Shown here: positions 1 to 8,059 of the stretch, in pieces | How the letters are laid out: the number at the start of each line of letters is the position of its first letter | Position numbering within the stretch: position 1 is the stretch's first letter | DNA from: Actinomycetes bacterium | GTDB lineage: Bacteria > Actinomycetota > Acidimicrobiia > Acidimicrobiales > Palsa-688 | Assembly: GCA_021838445.1 (NCBI GenBank) | Contig: JAKCDU010000009.1 | Coordinates: 42,418 to 106,417, forward strand | Direction: 5' to 3' | Length of the DNA: 64,000 nt | The notes under the pieces: model-generated | What the model saw: the letters and a program-made list of their open reading frames with translations, nothing else | Databases searched by the model: none | Told to the model about the DNA's origin: nothing | Translations under genes and position numbers: made by a program

Positions 1-307
1 CGGAGTTCTGGGCCAGTCCCCCGGCCAGACTGGCGAGGGTGAAGACGGCGAGACCGAGCAGGTAGACCCGCCGCCGCCCGAAGATGTCGGCGGCTCGGCC
101 CCCGAGGAGCAAGAAGCCGGCGAAGGTGAGGACGTAGGCGTTGACCACCCACTGCAGGCCAGTGGCGCTGTAGTGCAGGTCCCGGCCGATCGAAGGCAGG
201 GCCACGTTGACGATGGACACATCGAGCACGACCATGAACTGGGCGACACAAGCGATGGCCAGCACGATCCAATCGGGGACGCGCGGCTTCTGCGGCATTT
301 CCGTCAT
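1..307 (-). CDS. DHA2-family MFS drug exporter, N-terminal part (cut by window edge)
   Basis: Reading the complementary strand from the ATG at 307 gives about 102 residues that run off the left edge. The translation shows a first membrane helix ending in the DVSIVNVALP motif, then LQWVVNAYVL and a GGRAADIFGRRR loop. These are the TM1 motif and the TM2-TM3 loop motif of the 14-helix EmrB/QacA (DHA2) proton-driven multidrug exporters of the inner membrane. The gene is divergent from the chloride channel gene. Substrate cannot be told from this fragment. Family assignment is secure; everything after TM3 is outside the window. Confidence 0.85.
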   Translation of the reverse strand, partial: MTEMPQKPRVPDWIVLAIACVAQFMVVLDVSIVNVALPSIGRDLHYSATGLQWVVNAYVLTFAGFLLLGGRAADIFGRRRVYLLGLAVFTLASLAGGLAQNS

Positions 308-349
308 ATCCCCTGGTCGAACACCACCCGGTCATCGGGTGTTCCCGCC

Positions 350-400
350 GGTCCGCTGTTCGGGTCGGTCCGGTGTTCGGGTCGGCCCGGTGTTCGGGTA
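350..400. repeat. Three tandem 17-bp units in an intergenic region
   Basis: Three consecutive units close to GGTCCGGTGTTCGGGTC at 350-366, 367-383 and 384-400, differing by one to three bases. They lie between the divergent exporter and chloride channel genes. The 17-bp period is not a multiple of three, which argues against this stretch being coding. It may be regulatory or a simple slippage array. Confidence 0.75.
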
Positions 401-583
401 GGTGAGGCCTCCGGTGGTACCGTCGCCGGGTGCCATGACCCGGTGCCCGCCCGGACCACGACCTTGAGGTTCACCCGCCGTTCCGTTCCCGGCGACGACG
501 AGTTGCTGCGACGGGTTCGGGTCCCTCCGCCCCTCATCAGCCGGCGCCTCCCCTCCGGACGGGGGGCCACCGAGCAACCCAAC

Positions 584-1855
584 GTGACCGGCGACGGCGA
601 CACCCCCTACAGCGCCCGCTTCTGGGTGGCGCTGATCCTGACCGGGGTGGCCACCGGTCTGTTCGGGGACCTGATGATGCTCATACTGTTCAGCTTCCAG
701 CACCTGGCCTTCGGAACCGGGCCGGGAGACTTCGAGACCCGGGTCACGGCGGCGAGCGGACTGCGCAGGGTGGTGTCCCTGCTCGTCGCCGGCGCCTTCG
801 GCGGACCCGCCTGGTACCTGCTGCGGCGCTGGACGGCCGGCGAACGCTCCGACGTCGACGAGATCGTATGGACCGGTCGGGGACGGCTCTCGTTCCGGCG
901 GACCCTTCTGTCGGGTGCCATCTCCGAGGTGGTGATCGGGATGGGTGCCTCCATCGGCCGCGAAGCCGCCCCCAAGGCCATGGGCGGGGTGTCGGGCGAG
1001 CTGGCCAGCGGCCTGTTCCGGATGAGCCCGGCCCACCGGCGGCTCCTGGTGGCGTGCGGGGCCGGCGCCGGGCTGGCGTGCGTCTACAACGTCCCGCTCG
1101 GAGGCGCGCTGTTCGCTTCGGAGGTCATGCTCGGCACCGTCGCCCTACCCGTCGTCCTCCCGGCCCTGGCCTGCAGCGCAGTGGCTACCGCAGTGTCGTG
1201 GCTCTATCTTCCTCATCATCCGGCCTACGTGAACATCCCCGACTTCCGCTTCAGCGCCACGATGCTGGGCTTCTCGTTGGTCGCCGGACCCGTGATCGGG
1301 GTTCTGGCCAGCTTCTACATCCGCTTCATCGGTTGGGTCTCGCACCATCGGGTGGAGGGTCGGGCGACCATCGTCGCCCCGATGGTGGCCTTCGGTCTGC
1401 TCGGCGTCGCCGGTCTGGCTCTCCCCGGGCTGTTCGGGAACGGCAAGGACATGGCCGACCGGGCCTTCCTCGGTATCGGCTCGGCCGGGGTGCTGCTCGG
1501 GCTGTGGGCCCTCAAGCCTCTCGTCACGGCACTGTGCCTGGGCAGCGGAGCCCAGGGCGGGCTGTTCACACCGTTCATGAGCACCGGCGCGGTGTTCGGT
1601 GCCCTCGCCGGGCTGGGCTGGACCTGGATGTGGCCGGGGTCGCCGATCGGGGCGTTCGCCCTCGTCGGGTCGGCCGCCATGCTCGGCGCCGCCCTGCAGG
1701 CACCTCTCGCCGGTCTGGTGCTGGTGGTCGAGTTGACCAGCAGTGGGCTGTCTTTGATGGTCCCGGTCGTGATCGCCACCTTCCTGGCGACCGCCGTCGC
1801 CCGCCACGTGGACGGATATTCCATCTATTCGGCCCGCCTGCCTCGCCACCCCTGA
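584..1855 (+). CDS. CLC-family voltage-gated chloride channel
   Basis: Integral membrane anion channel or transporter of the CLC superfamily, 423 residues from the GTG at 584. Visible signatures are GREAAPKAMG (the gating-glutamate loop, normally GREGP), NVPLGGALFASE (the N-P-L-x-G-x-x-F helix) and GGLFTP (the GxFxP loop). The proton-path glutamate (E203 in E. coli ClcA) aligns with valine in ASEVM, as in CLC channels rather than H+/Cl- exchangers. The GSGIP loop is not recognisable. The frame stays open upstream to 173, but that part overlaps the exporter and tandem repeats and is not protein-like. GTG 584 is a best guess with no clear ribosome binding site; TTG 503 is the alternative. Confidence 0.85.
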   Translation: MTGDGDTPYSARFWVALILTGVATGLFGDLMMLILFSFQHLAFGTGPGDFETRVTAASGLRRVVSLLVAGAFGGPAWYLLRRWTAGERSDVDEIVWTGRGRLSFRRTLLSGAISEVVIGMGASIGREAAPKAMGGVSGELASGLFRMSPAHRRLLVACGAGAGLACVYNVPLGGALFASEVMLGTVALPVVLPALACSAVATAVSWLYLPHHPAYVNIPDFRFSATMLGFSLVAGPVIGVLASFYIRFIGWVSHHRVEGRATIVAPMVAFGLLGVAGLALPGLFGNGKDMADRAFLGIGSAGVLLGLWALKPLVTALCLGSGAQGGLFTPFMSTGAVFGALAGLGWTWMWPGSPIGAFALVGSAAMLGAALQAPLAGLVLVVELTSSGLSLMVPVVIATFLATAVARHVDGYSIYSARLPRHP

Positions 1856-1882
1856 GGCCGGCACCACTAACCTCGGGGCGTC

Positions 1883-3373
1883 ATGAACTTAGCCATGCTC
1901 CTGGAAATGGTCGCTGACGGCGCCGGCGACCGCATTGTTCTCGGCTCACAGGCGGGCGGTTTCACCGGGGCCGGGCTGCTGCAGCGGGCCCGAGTGGTGG
2001 CCGAACGGTTCAGCCAGTCGAACGCCCAGTACGTCGTGTTACTCGACCTCAACTCCGAGGCCGTGCCCATCTCACTGTTCGCCGCAGCGCTGGCCGGCCT
2101 GCCGTTCGTACCGGTCAACTACCGGCTCACCGACGACCAGTTGGCGTCGATCCTGGCCCGGGTGGAGCCCGGTGTGGTGGTGGCCGGCGAGGACACCGCC
2201 TCCCGGGTGTCGGCGGCGGGACTCACCGTCATCCCCCGCGCCGAGGTCCTCGATCCTGCTGGCAGAGGGGCTGGCGACGCCGATCTGCCCTGGGTGGAGC
2301 CCGACGAGATCGCCGTGCTGCTCTTCACCTCGGGGACCACCGGGGAACCCAAGGCCGCCGTTCTGCGCCACCGCCACCTGGTGTCGTACATCATCGGGAG
2401 TGTGGAGTTCCTCGCGGCAGGCGAGGACGAGGCCCAGCTGATCAGCGTTCCGCCGTATCACATCGCGGGAATCTCATCCATCCTGTCCTCGCTCTACAGC
2501 GGCCGACGCATGCTCTACATGCCCGGGTTCGACCCCGAGGGTTGGGTGGGCACCGTCAGGAGCGAGCGGGTCACCCAGGCCATGGTGGTCCCCACGATGC
2601 TCGGCCGTATCCTCGACCGGGTGGAGGACACCGGCTGCGACATGTCCTCCCTACGCCATCTCTCCTACGGAGGCGGGAGGATGCCCGTCGAGACCATCGA
2701 GCGGGCCATGAAGGTCCTGCCCGACGTCAACTTCGTCAACGCCTACGGCCTCACCGAGACCAGCTCCACGGTGTCGGTTCTGACCCCCGACGACCATCGC
2801 CAGGCCATGGCCAGTGCCGACCCGGCGGTGCGTTCGCGTCTGGGCTCGGTGGGCCGTCCGCTCCCGACGGTGGAGGTGGGCATCCACGACCCCGACGGTG
2901 TGGCCCTCCCGCAGGGCGAGCGCGGCGAGGTCTGGGTCAGGGGCGAGCAGGTCGCCGGTGAGTACCTCGGGCGCAGCGCCTTGACCGAGGACGGCTGGTT
3001 CCGTACCCGCGACGCCGGCTATCTCGACGAGGCCGGGTTCTTGTACCTCGACGGGCGACTCGACGACGTCATCGTCCGGGGAGGAGAGAACCTGTCTCCC
3101 GGTGAGATCGAGGACACGTTGATGCGCCATCCGGCGGTGGCCGAGGCGGCCGTGGTGGGGGTCCCCGACTCCGAGTGGGGAGAGGCGGTCGCGGCTGCGG
3201 TCGTGCTCGAGTCGGGGGCGTCGTGCAGCGCCGAGGAGCTCCAGCAGTGGGTCCGGGACCATCTGCGCTCCACCAAGGCTCCCAAGCTGGTCCAGTTCCG
3301 CGAGGAGATGCCCTACAACGAGACCGGCAAGCTGCTCCGCCGGGTGATCCGCCAGGAGCTCGCTTCCGACTGA
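1883..3373 (+). CDS. AMP-dependent acyl-CoA synthetase/ligase (FadD-like)
   Basis: Activates a carboxylic acid as acyl-AMP and transfers it to CoA; cytosolic, 496 residues, usual for the ANL superfamily. The P-loop LLFTSGTTGEPK lies near residues 145-156, followed by the A5 motif YGLTETSS, the hinge region GWFRTRDAGYLDEAG and GRLDDVIVRGGENLSPGEIE. The catalytic lysine is in the C-terminal NETGKLLRR. All core motifs are intact. It starts 27 bp after the chloride channel gene on the same strand. Substrate is not predictable from these motifs; a medium or long-chain acid or an aryl acid are all possible. Confidence 0.9.
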   Translation: MNLAMLLEMVADGAGDRIVLGSQAGGFTGAGLLQRARVVAERFSQSNAQYVVLLDLNSEAVPISLFAAALAGLPFVPVNYRLTDDQLASILARVEPGVVVAGEDTASRVSAAGLTVIPRAEVLDPAGRGAGDADLPWVEPDEIAVLLFTSGTTGEPKAAVLRHRHLVSYIIGSVEFLAAGEDEAQLISVPPYHIAGISSILSSLYSGRRMLYMPGFDPEGWVGTVRSERVTQAMVVPTMLGRILDRVEDTGCDMSSLRHLSYGGGRMPVETIERAMKVLPDVNFVNAYGLTETSSTVSVLTPDDHRQAMASADPAVRSRLGSVGRPLPTVEVGIHDPDGVALPQGERGEVWVRGEQVAGEYLGRSALTEDGWFRTRDAGYLDEAGFLYLDGRLDDVIVRGGENLSPGEIEDTLMRHPAVAEAAVVGVPDSEWGEAVAAAVVLESGASCSAEELQQWVRDHLRSTKAPKLVQFREEMPYNETGKLLRRVIRQELASD

Positions 3374-3396
3374 ACCGGCCCGGTCCTCCGGTCCGG

Positions 3397-5364
3397 TCAG
3401 GCCCCGGCGGGGGGACCTATCAGGGCCTTCTCGATCACGCGGGTGTAGACCGCCGCTCCGGCCGGGTCGGGGTGGACACCGTCGGCATACAGCAGGGGAG
3501 GGGCGGCCACGGCGTTCCAGTCGGCCAGGGTCATCTGGCCGGGGTGGGCGGCCACCCCCTGCTGGATGGTGGCGTTGCTGGGCGGGATCCACGACCGGTC
3601 GGCGTGCACGTCGACCACCACCACGTGGGGGATCCCGGCCACTAGTCCGGCCAGCTGCGAGAACTCCGACGGGGTGAACAGGCCGTTGGTCCCGAGGTCG
3701 ATGACGACGGTGCGGTACTGGGCCAGCGCGCCGCTCTGGCGGTACGAGGCCAGGCGGGCTATCCCTGTCTCAACTTGGCGCCCGACCTGGGCGTCCACGG
3801 TGACCGCCGACCCGAACGTCGAGCTCAGGGTGGGGCTGGCCGCCAGCAGCACCGAGTCGCCGATGGCGAGAGCCGGCGCGTCAGCGGCCGGCAGGGGGCC
3901 CAGCGGGGGCAGGGTGTCGACCGGCGGGACGGTGGTCGTGGGAGCAACGGTGGTGGGGGCGACGGTCGTGGTGGGGGCCACCAGTGTGGTGGCCGGGGCG
4001 GCGTGGTGCGGGGAGTGCCCACCCCCGGCGTAATCCAAGGGCCCGAACGGGCCTACGGCCACGGTCGAGACCGGCTGCGGCGCTGGACGAGGTATCGCCG
4101 TCCGGGCGGCAGCGGTGGATCCACGGGCCAGGATGGCCGGTTCGGTGGAACCCGGCCCAGTGGCGAGGAGGAGGATGACCGCCAGTGGGAGCGCGCCGGC
4201 AGCGACCCCCACCCGTAGACGCGACGAGCTCGCCGCTCTCATCCTCAGCACGAACTCCGCCCGCCCGTTGCGCCACGGCTGTTCCACGTACCTGTAGGTG
4301 AGCTCAGCGGCGGCCACGGTCAGGGTCAGGCGCAGGACGGTGGCGGGGAAGGTCGGCCAGGCCAGATCGGGCCCGGGCCGGGTCATCTGGAATATGGGCC
4401 AGTGCCAGAGGTACAGCGAGTAGGAGCGAAGCCCGAGCCATCGAAGAGGTTGGCGCGACAGGAGCTCCCCGAGGCGGCTGGCGGGGTGGGCCACGGTGGC
4501 CACCACCACCGCAGTGGCCAGGTCGACGGCGATCATGCCACCCCTATATGTGACCGACGAGTCGAAGCCGAGCACCGCCAACCCGGCGGCGACCGCCACC
4601 AGGGCCACCACGCCGGAGCACTCCAGCACCTTGCGGGCGGCCGGGGCGACGGCGGCGTGCATCCTCCACGGTGGAACGGCGGCAGCCAGGGTGCAGCCGA
4701 TGAGCAGGCCCTGGGCATGGGTGTCGGTGCCGAAGTAGACCCCCGAGGGATGGCCCGGCTGGTACAGCAGGGCCATCAGCAATGAGGACACCAGGGCGCC
4801 GCCCAGGGCGATCCCGGCGATACGGGAGCGGCTCACCCGGCGCCTCAGCAGCACCAGGAGAACGGGCGGCCAGATCAGATAGAACTGCTCCTCCACCGAC
4901 AGTGACCACAGGTGCAGGAGCAGTGGCGGCCGGCCGAACGAGGCAGCGTAACTGTCGTGAGCAAACAGGAGCCGCCAGTTGAGCACGTAGAACACTGCGG
5001 CCGGCACGTCGTAGCGCATGGGTGGTAGGGCGTCGCGGGCCAGCAGGGCGGCGGCGATGGTGACCAGGACGAGGGCCAGACCGAGGGCCGGGAGCAGTCG
5101 CCGGGCCCGGCGGGCCCAGAAACGCCGCAGCGAAACGGTCGCGGTCCGCTGGTACTCGCCCAGGACCAGGGCGGTGATCAGGTAGCCGGATATGACGAAG
5201 AAGAGGTCCACCCCCAGGTAGCCCCCGGGGAGCCAGTGGGGGTCGAGGTGGTAGATGATGACGGCCACCACGGCTATGGCCCGCAGGCCGTCGAGCCCCG
5301 GTAGCTTCCGGAGCTTGGGAGGCTGGGTGGGTGTGACCCGGGTCGCTCCCGCAGTGAGGATCAC
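3397..5364 (-). CDS. Acyltransferase 3 (OafA/YrhL type) fused to an SGNH hydrolase-like domain
   Basis: 655-residue membrane protein that probably O-acylates a cell-surface glycan. Residues ~15-370 form the ten-helix acyltransferase-3 domain, opening with LPGLDGLRAIAVVAVIIYHL (catalytic-type His) and GVDLFFVISGYLI. A Thr/Pro/Val-rich linker with repeated VAPTTT units follows. Then comes a C-terminal SGNH domain with GDS (block I), GTNG and DGVHP carrying the terminal Asp/His. This architecture is known for peptidoglycan and lipopolysaccharide O-acetyltransferases, where the membrane domain passes acyl groups to the extracytoplasmic SGNH domain. GTG start at 5364. Convergent with the ligase gene, 23 bp between stops. 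Confidence 0.9.
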   Translation of the reverse strand: MILTAGATRVTPTQPPKLRKLPGLDGLRAIAVVAVIIYHLDPHWLPGGYLGVDLFFVISGYLITALVLGEYQRTATVSLRRFWARRARRLLPALGLALVLVTIAAALLARDALPPMRYDVPAAVFYVLNWRLLFAHDSYAASFGRPPLLLHLWSLSVEEQFYLIWPPVLLVLLRRRVSRSRIAGIALGGALVSSLLMALLYQPGHPSGVYFGTDTHAQGLLIGCTLAAAVPPWRMHAAVAPAARKVLECSGVVALVAVAAGLAVLGFDSSVTYRGGMIAVDLATAVVVATVAHPASRLGELLSRQPLRWLGLRSYSLYLWHWPIFQMTRPGPDLAWPTFPATVLRLTLTVAAAELTYRYVEQPWRNGRAEFVLRMRAASSSRLRVGVAAGALPLAVILLLATGPGSTEPAILARGSTAAARTAIPRPAPQPVSTVAVGPFGPLDYAGGGHSPHHAAPATTLVAPTTTVAPTTVAPTTTVPPVDTLPPLGPLPAADAPALAIGDSVLLAASPTLSSTFGSAVTVDAQVGRQVETGIARLASYRQSGALAQYRTVVIDLGTNGLFTPSEFSQLAGLVAGIPHVVVVDVHADRSWIPPSNATIQQGVAAHPGQMTLADWNAVAAPPLLYADGVHPDPAGAAVYTRVIEKALIGPPAGA

Positions 5365-5465
5365 AGATGCAGAGTAGATAGTGGCTCTAGCCTTCTGCCG
5401 CCGCGCTGCGCTGATCCGAGCGGGTTTCTCGGCCTGCGGTGGCGCCGCAGGCGCGCTCCACAGCC

Positions 5466-5498
5466 GCCCGGTCGCGGCGGCTGAGCCGCTGACCGGGC
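5466..5498 (-). terminator. Strong hairpin between dienelactone hydrolase and acyltransferase genes
   Basis: The arms GCCCGGTC (5466-5473) and GACCGGGC (5491-5498) pair perfectly, with further CGGC/GCCG pairing inside. The hairpin lies about 80 bp past the hydrolase stop on the minus strand. There is no T-tract, so it is a factor-independent terminator only by analogy with GC-rich actinobacteria. The rest of 5365-5579 shows nothing I can name. Confidence 0.4.
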
Positions 5499-5579
5499 GC
5501 GTCGAACCAGACAGATACTGCGTCCACCCGCGCCATCGGCGGTCAGGTTAACCAAACGAGGCGGCGGTAGACCACGCGG

Positions 5580-6287
5580 TCATGACAGGTGCCGGGCCAG
5601 CCAGGTGAGGGTCCTCTGCCAGGAGTCGGCGGCGGCGCCGGCGTTGTAGGAGCTGCGGGCGTCACAGTGGAAGCCGTGCTCGGCGTCGTCGTAGCGGACG
5701 ATCTCGGTGGCCACCGAGGCGTCGGCCACCGCGGCCCGCAGCCGTTCCACGTCGTCGGTGGGGATACCCCGGTCGAGGTCGCCGTAGAGGCCGAGCCACG
5801 GGGTCACCAGGCCGGCGGCCACGGCCGTCTGGGGTTCGAAACCGAACCGGCCTTCGGCGACCCCGCCTCCGTAGAAGGTGACGGCCGCGCCGAGGTGGTA
5901 GCGCACGGCGGCGTGGAACACGACCGTTCCGCCCATGCAGAAACCGACGGCTGCGACCCGCCCGGGGGGGAAGCCGGTGGCGGCCAGGTAGTCGAGGCTG
6001 GCATCGAGGTCGGCGTAGATCCCGGTGGCACTCAGTGCCTCCATGTGGGGCCGGACCAGACCGATGTCGTCGTAGCCGAGATGGGGGTCGCCGCTGCGGT
6101 GGAAGAGGTGGGGCGCTACCGCCCGGTAACCGGCCGCGGCGAAGCGCCGGGTCACGTCCTCGATATGGTCGTTTACGCCGAACGCCTCTTGGATGACCAG
6201 CACGGCCGCCTCGGGCGAACCTTCGGGCTGGACGTCGTAGAGGCCCATGGGGCCGTCGGCGGTGGGGACGGTGATGGTCTCTGGCAT
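5580..6287 (-). CDS. Dienelactone hydrolase family protein
   Basis: Cytosolic alpha/beta hydrolase of 235 residues, the usual length for carboxymethylenebutenolidase-type enzymes, which open dienelactones to maleylacetate. The nucleophile elbow GFCMGG carries Cys, as is typical of the family. The acid is in YGDLDRGIPTDD and the histidine in YDDAEHGFHCD, so the Cys-Asp-His triad looks complete. The N-terminal ESIFG-like segment reads EAFGVNDHIEDVTRRFAAAGY. No other chlorocatechol or aromatic degradation gene is adjacent, so the natural substrate is uncertain. Confidence 0.88.
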   Translation of the reverse strand: MPETITVPTADGPMGLYDVQPEGSPEAAVLVIQEAFGVNDHIEDVTRRFAAAGYRAVAPHLFHRSGDPHLGYDDIGLVRPHMEALSATGIYADLDASLDYLAATGFPPGRVAAVGFCMGGTVVFHAAVRYHLGAAVTFYGGGVAEGRFGFEPQTAVAAGLVTPWLGLYGDLDRGIPTDDVERLRAAVADASVATEIVRYDDAEHGFHCDARSSYNAGAAADSWQRTLTWLARHLS

Positions 6288-6408
6288 GGTCAGTGCTTAC
6301 CAACTGAACGTCGTGGGTGGCGAGCGCGACCCGGGTTGGCCCGCCGCGGCCGGCCAGGCGGATATACCCTCGACGGATGCCGAAGGGTCGCACGAAAGGG
6401 ACACCGGG

Positions 6409-7248
6409 ATGACGTCAGGGCCGGGTCGGGGCATCCTGTCGGGCCCCGTCGACGGGGAGTGGCGCCGGGGTCGCGAGTACCGGAAGGTGGCCGCTGAGAC
6501 CGGGTTGCTGGTGACCCATCTGGGGTCGCGCTTCACCGGTCGCGTGGTTGGATTCGACCAGGCGGCGGTGGTACTGCGGTCCCCCAACACCGGATTGGAG
6601 CGCCTGTTCTCGCTGCACCGGGGGGCGTTCGCCGTGGGCCGGGAGACGGTGACCCTGGTCCGGCCCGCCCCCACCCCGGCCTCAGCCCCGGCCCGCACGG
6701 CGTCGGGATCGGTCGCCCCGGGTGCGGCCCGGGCCCGGGTGGCCCGGGCCGGTCGGATCCTCGTCGAGGGGGTGCATGACGCCGAACTGGTGGAGAAGGT
6801 CTGGGGGGACGACCTGCGGGTGGAGGGAGTGGTAGTCGAGCGCCTCGACGGCATCGACCACCTCGAGTCGGCCATCGCCGAGTTCGCTCCCGGCGCCGAC
6901 GCCCGGCTCGGCGTCCTGGTGGACCATCTCGTGCCGGGGAGCAAAGAGTCCCGGGTGGCCGGCCGGCTGGGGGGCCCCCACGTACGCATCGAGGGAACGC
7001 CCTACGTGGACGTGTGGCAGGCCATAAGACCGGGGGTGATCGGGATCGGGGGGTGGCCGGTGATACCCCGGGGGCGACCCTGGAAGGAGGGCATCTGCGA
7101 GCACCTCGGCGAACCCGACCCGGGTCGGCTGTGGAAGCGGCTGCTCGGGTCCGTTCGCTCCTACGCCGACCTGGAGCCACCGCTGGTCGGTGCCGTGGAA
7201 TCGCTCATCGACTTCGTCACCGAGGTACCCGAGCCCGAGTCCCGCTGA
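6409..7248 (+). CDS. DUF3097 family protein
   Basis: 279-residue protein of a conserved actinobacterial family without established function. The family core is clear: RTASGSVA, then RILVEGVHDAELVEKVWGDD, LGVLVDHLVPGSKESR and YVDVWQAIRP. The VEGxxDAELVEKVWGDDL and LVDHL segments resemble the acidic motifs of Toprim-type nucleic-acid enzymes; that likeness is my inference. The ATG at 6409 is chosen because a GAAAGGG ribosome binding site sits 8 bp upstream; the frame extends back to 6247 but would overlap the divergent hydrolase. An Ala/Pro linker separates an N-terminal small beta-like region from the conserved core. Confidence 0.85.
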   Translation: MTSGPGRGILSGPVDGEWRRGREYRKVAAETGLLVTHLGSRFTGRVVGFDQAAVVLRSPNTGLERLFSLHRGAFAVGRETVTLVRPAPTPASAPARTASGSVAPGAARARVARAGRILVEGVHDAELVEKVWGDDLRVEGVVVERLDGIDHLESAIAEFAPGADARLGVLVDHLVPGSKESRVAGRLGGPHVRIEGTPYVDVWQAIRPGVIGIGGWPVIPRGRPWKEGICEHLGEPDPGRLWKRLLGSVRSYADLEPPLVGAVESLIDFVTEVPEPESR

Positions 7249-7290
7249 GGGCTGGTCGGCCCACCAGTGCTCGCCCTACGCTTGGACGGC

Positions 7291-8049
7291 GTGGCTCCCA
7301 CCGACCCCCTGTTCGACCTGACCGGAAAGATCGCCCTCGTAACCGGCGGGAGTCGGGGTCTCGGCCGCGAAATGGTGCTGGCGTTCGCCGATCGGGGCGC
7401 CGACGTGGTGGTGGCGTCCCGCAAGATCGACAGATGCCGGGCCGTCGTCGACCAGGTCGAGGCCATGGGCCGGCGAGGGCTGGCGGTGGCGGTGCACGCC
7501 GCCCGTTGGGACTCCCTCGACGACCTGGTAGAGGCGGCCTACGGGGAGTTCGGCCGGGTGGACATCCTGGTCAACAACGCCGGGATGAGCCCCCCGATGC
7601 CCAGCCATCAAGTCACCGAGCAGCTCTTCGACAGTGTCGTGGGGTTGAACTTCAAGGGGCCGTTCCGACTGGCCAGTCAGGTGGCCCACCGCATGAGCCA
7701 GGGGGACGGCGGCTCCATAATCAACGTCTCGTCGTCGGGCGCCCTCATGCCGCTGCCCGGGGTCGTGCCCTACGGCAGCGCCAAAGCGGCGCTGAACGCC
7801 ATGACCCGGTCCCTCGCCGCTGAGTACGGCCCGAAAGTCCGGGTCAACACCCTGTCGCCGGGGCCGTTCCTCACAGATATCGCCAAGGGGTGGACCGAAG
7901 AGGCCCGGGCGTCCACACCCAGTGCCCTCGGCCGTCCCGGCCAGCCGCCCGAGATCGTCAGCGCCGCGGTCTTCCTCGCCAGTCCCGCCTCGAGCTTCGT
8001 CACCGGGACGCTGGTCCGCGTCGACGGCGGGCTTCCCCTCGGCCAGTAG
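7291..8049 (+). CDS. Short-chain dehydrogenase/reductase (classical SDR)
   Basis: NAD(P)H-dependent oxidoreductase of about 252 residues. The Rossmann motif TGGSRGLG follows FDLTGKIALV, NNAG is present, then Ser in NVSSSG and the catalytic YGSAK. The C-terminal VTGTLVRVDGGLPLG is typical of FabG-like and gluconate 5-dehydrogenase-like SDRs. GTG 7291 is chosen from the usual distance to the Rossmann motif; GTG 7267 is an alternative that adds eight residues. Same strand as the DUF3097 gene upstream and the amidohydrolase that begins 11 bp downstream, so the three may be one operon. Substrate unknown. Confidence 0.88.
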   Translation: MAPTDPLFDLTGKIALVTGGSRGLGREMVLAFADRGADVVVASRKIDRCRAVVDQVEAMGRRGLAVAVHAARWDSLDDLVEAAYGEFGRVDILVNNAGMSPPMPSHQVTEQLFDSVVGLNFKGPFRLASQVAHRMSQGDGGSIINVSSSGALMPLPGVVPYGSAKAALNAMTRSLAAEYGPKVRVNTLSPGPFLTDIAKGWTEEARASTPSALGRPGQPPEIVSAAVFLASPASSFVTGTLVRVDGGLPLGQ

Positions 8050-8059
8050 CACGTCGGAC

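Noticed and set aside
173..583. N-terminal extension of the chloride channel frame
   Set aside because: Overlaps the start of the divergent exporter and 17-bp tandem repeats, and lacks hydrophobic or folded character.
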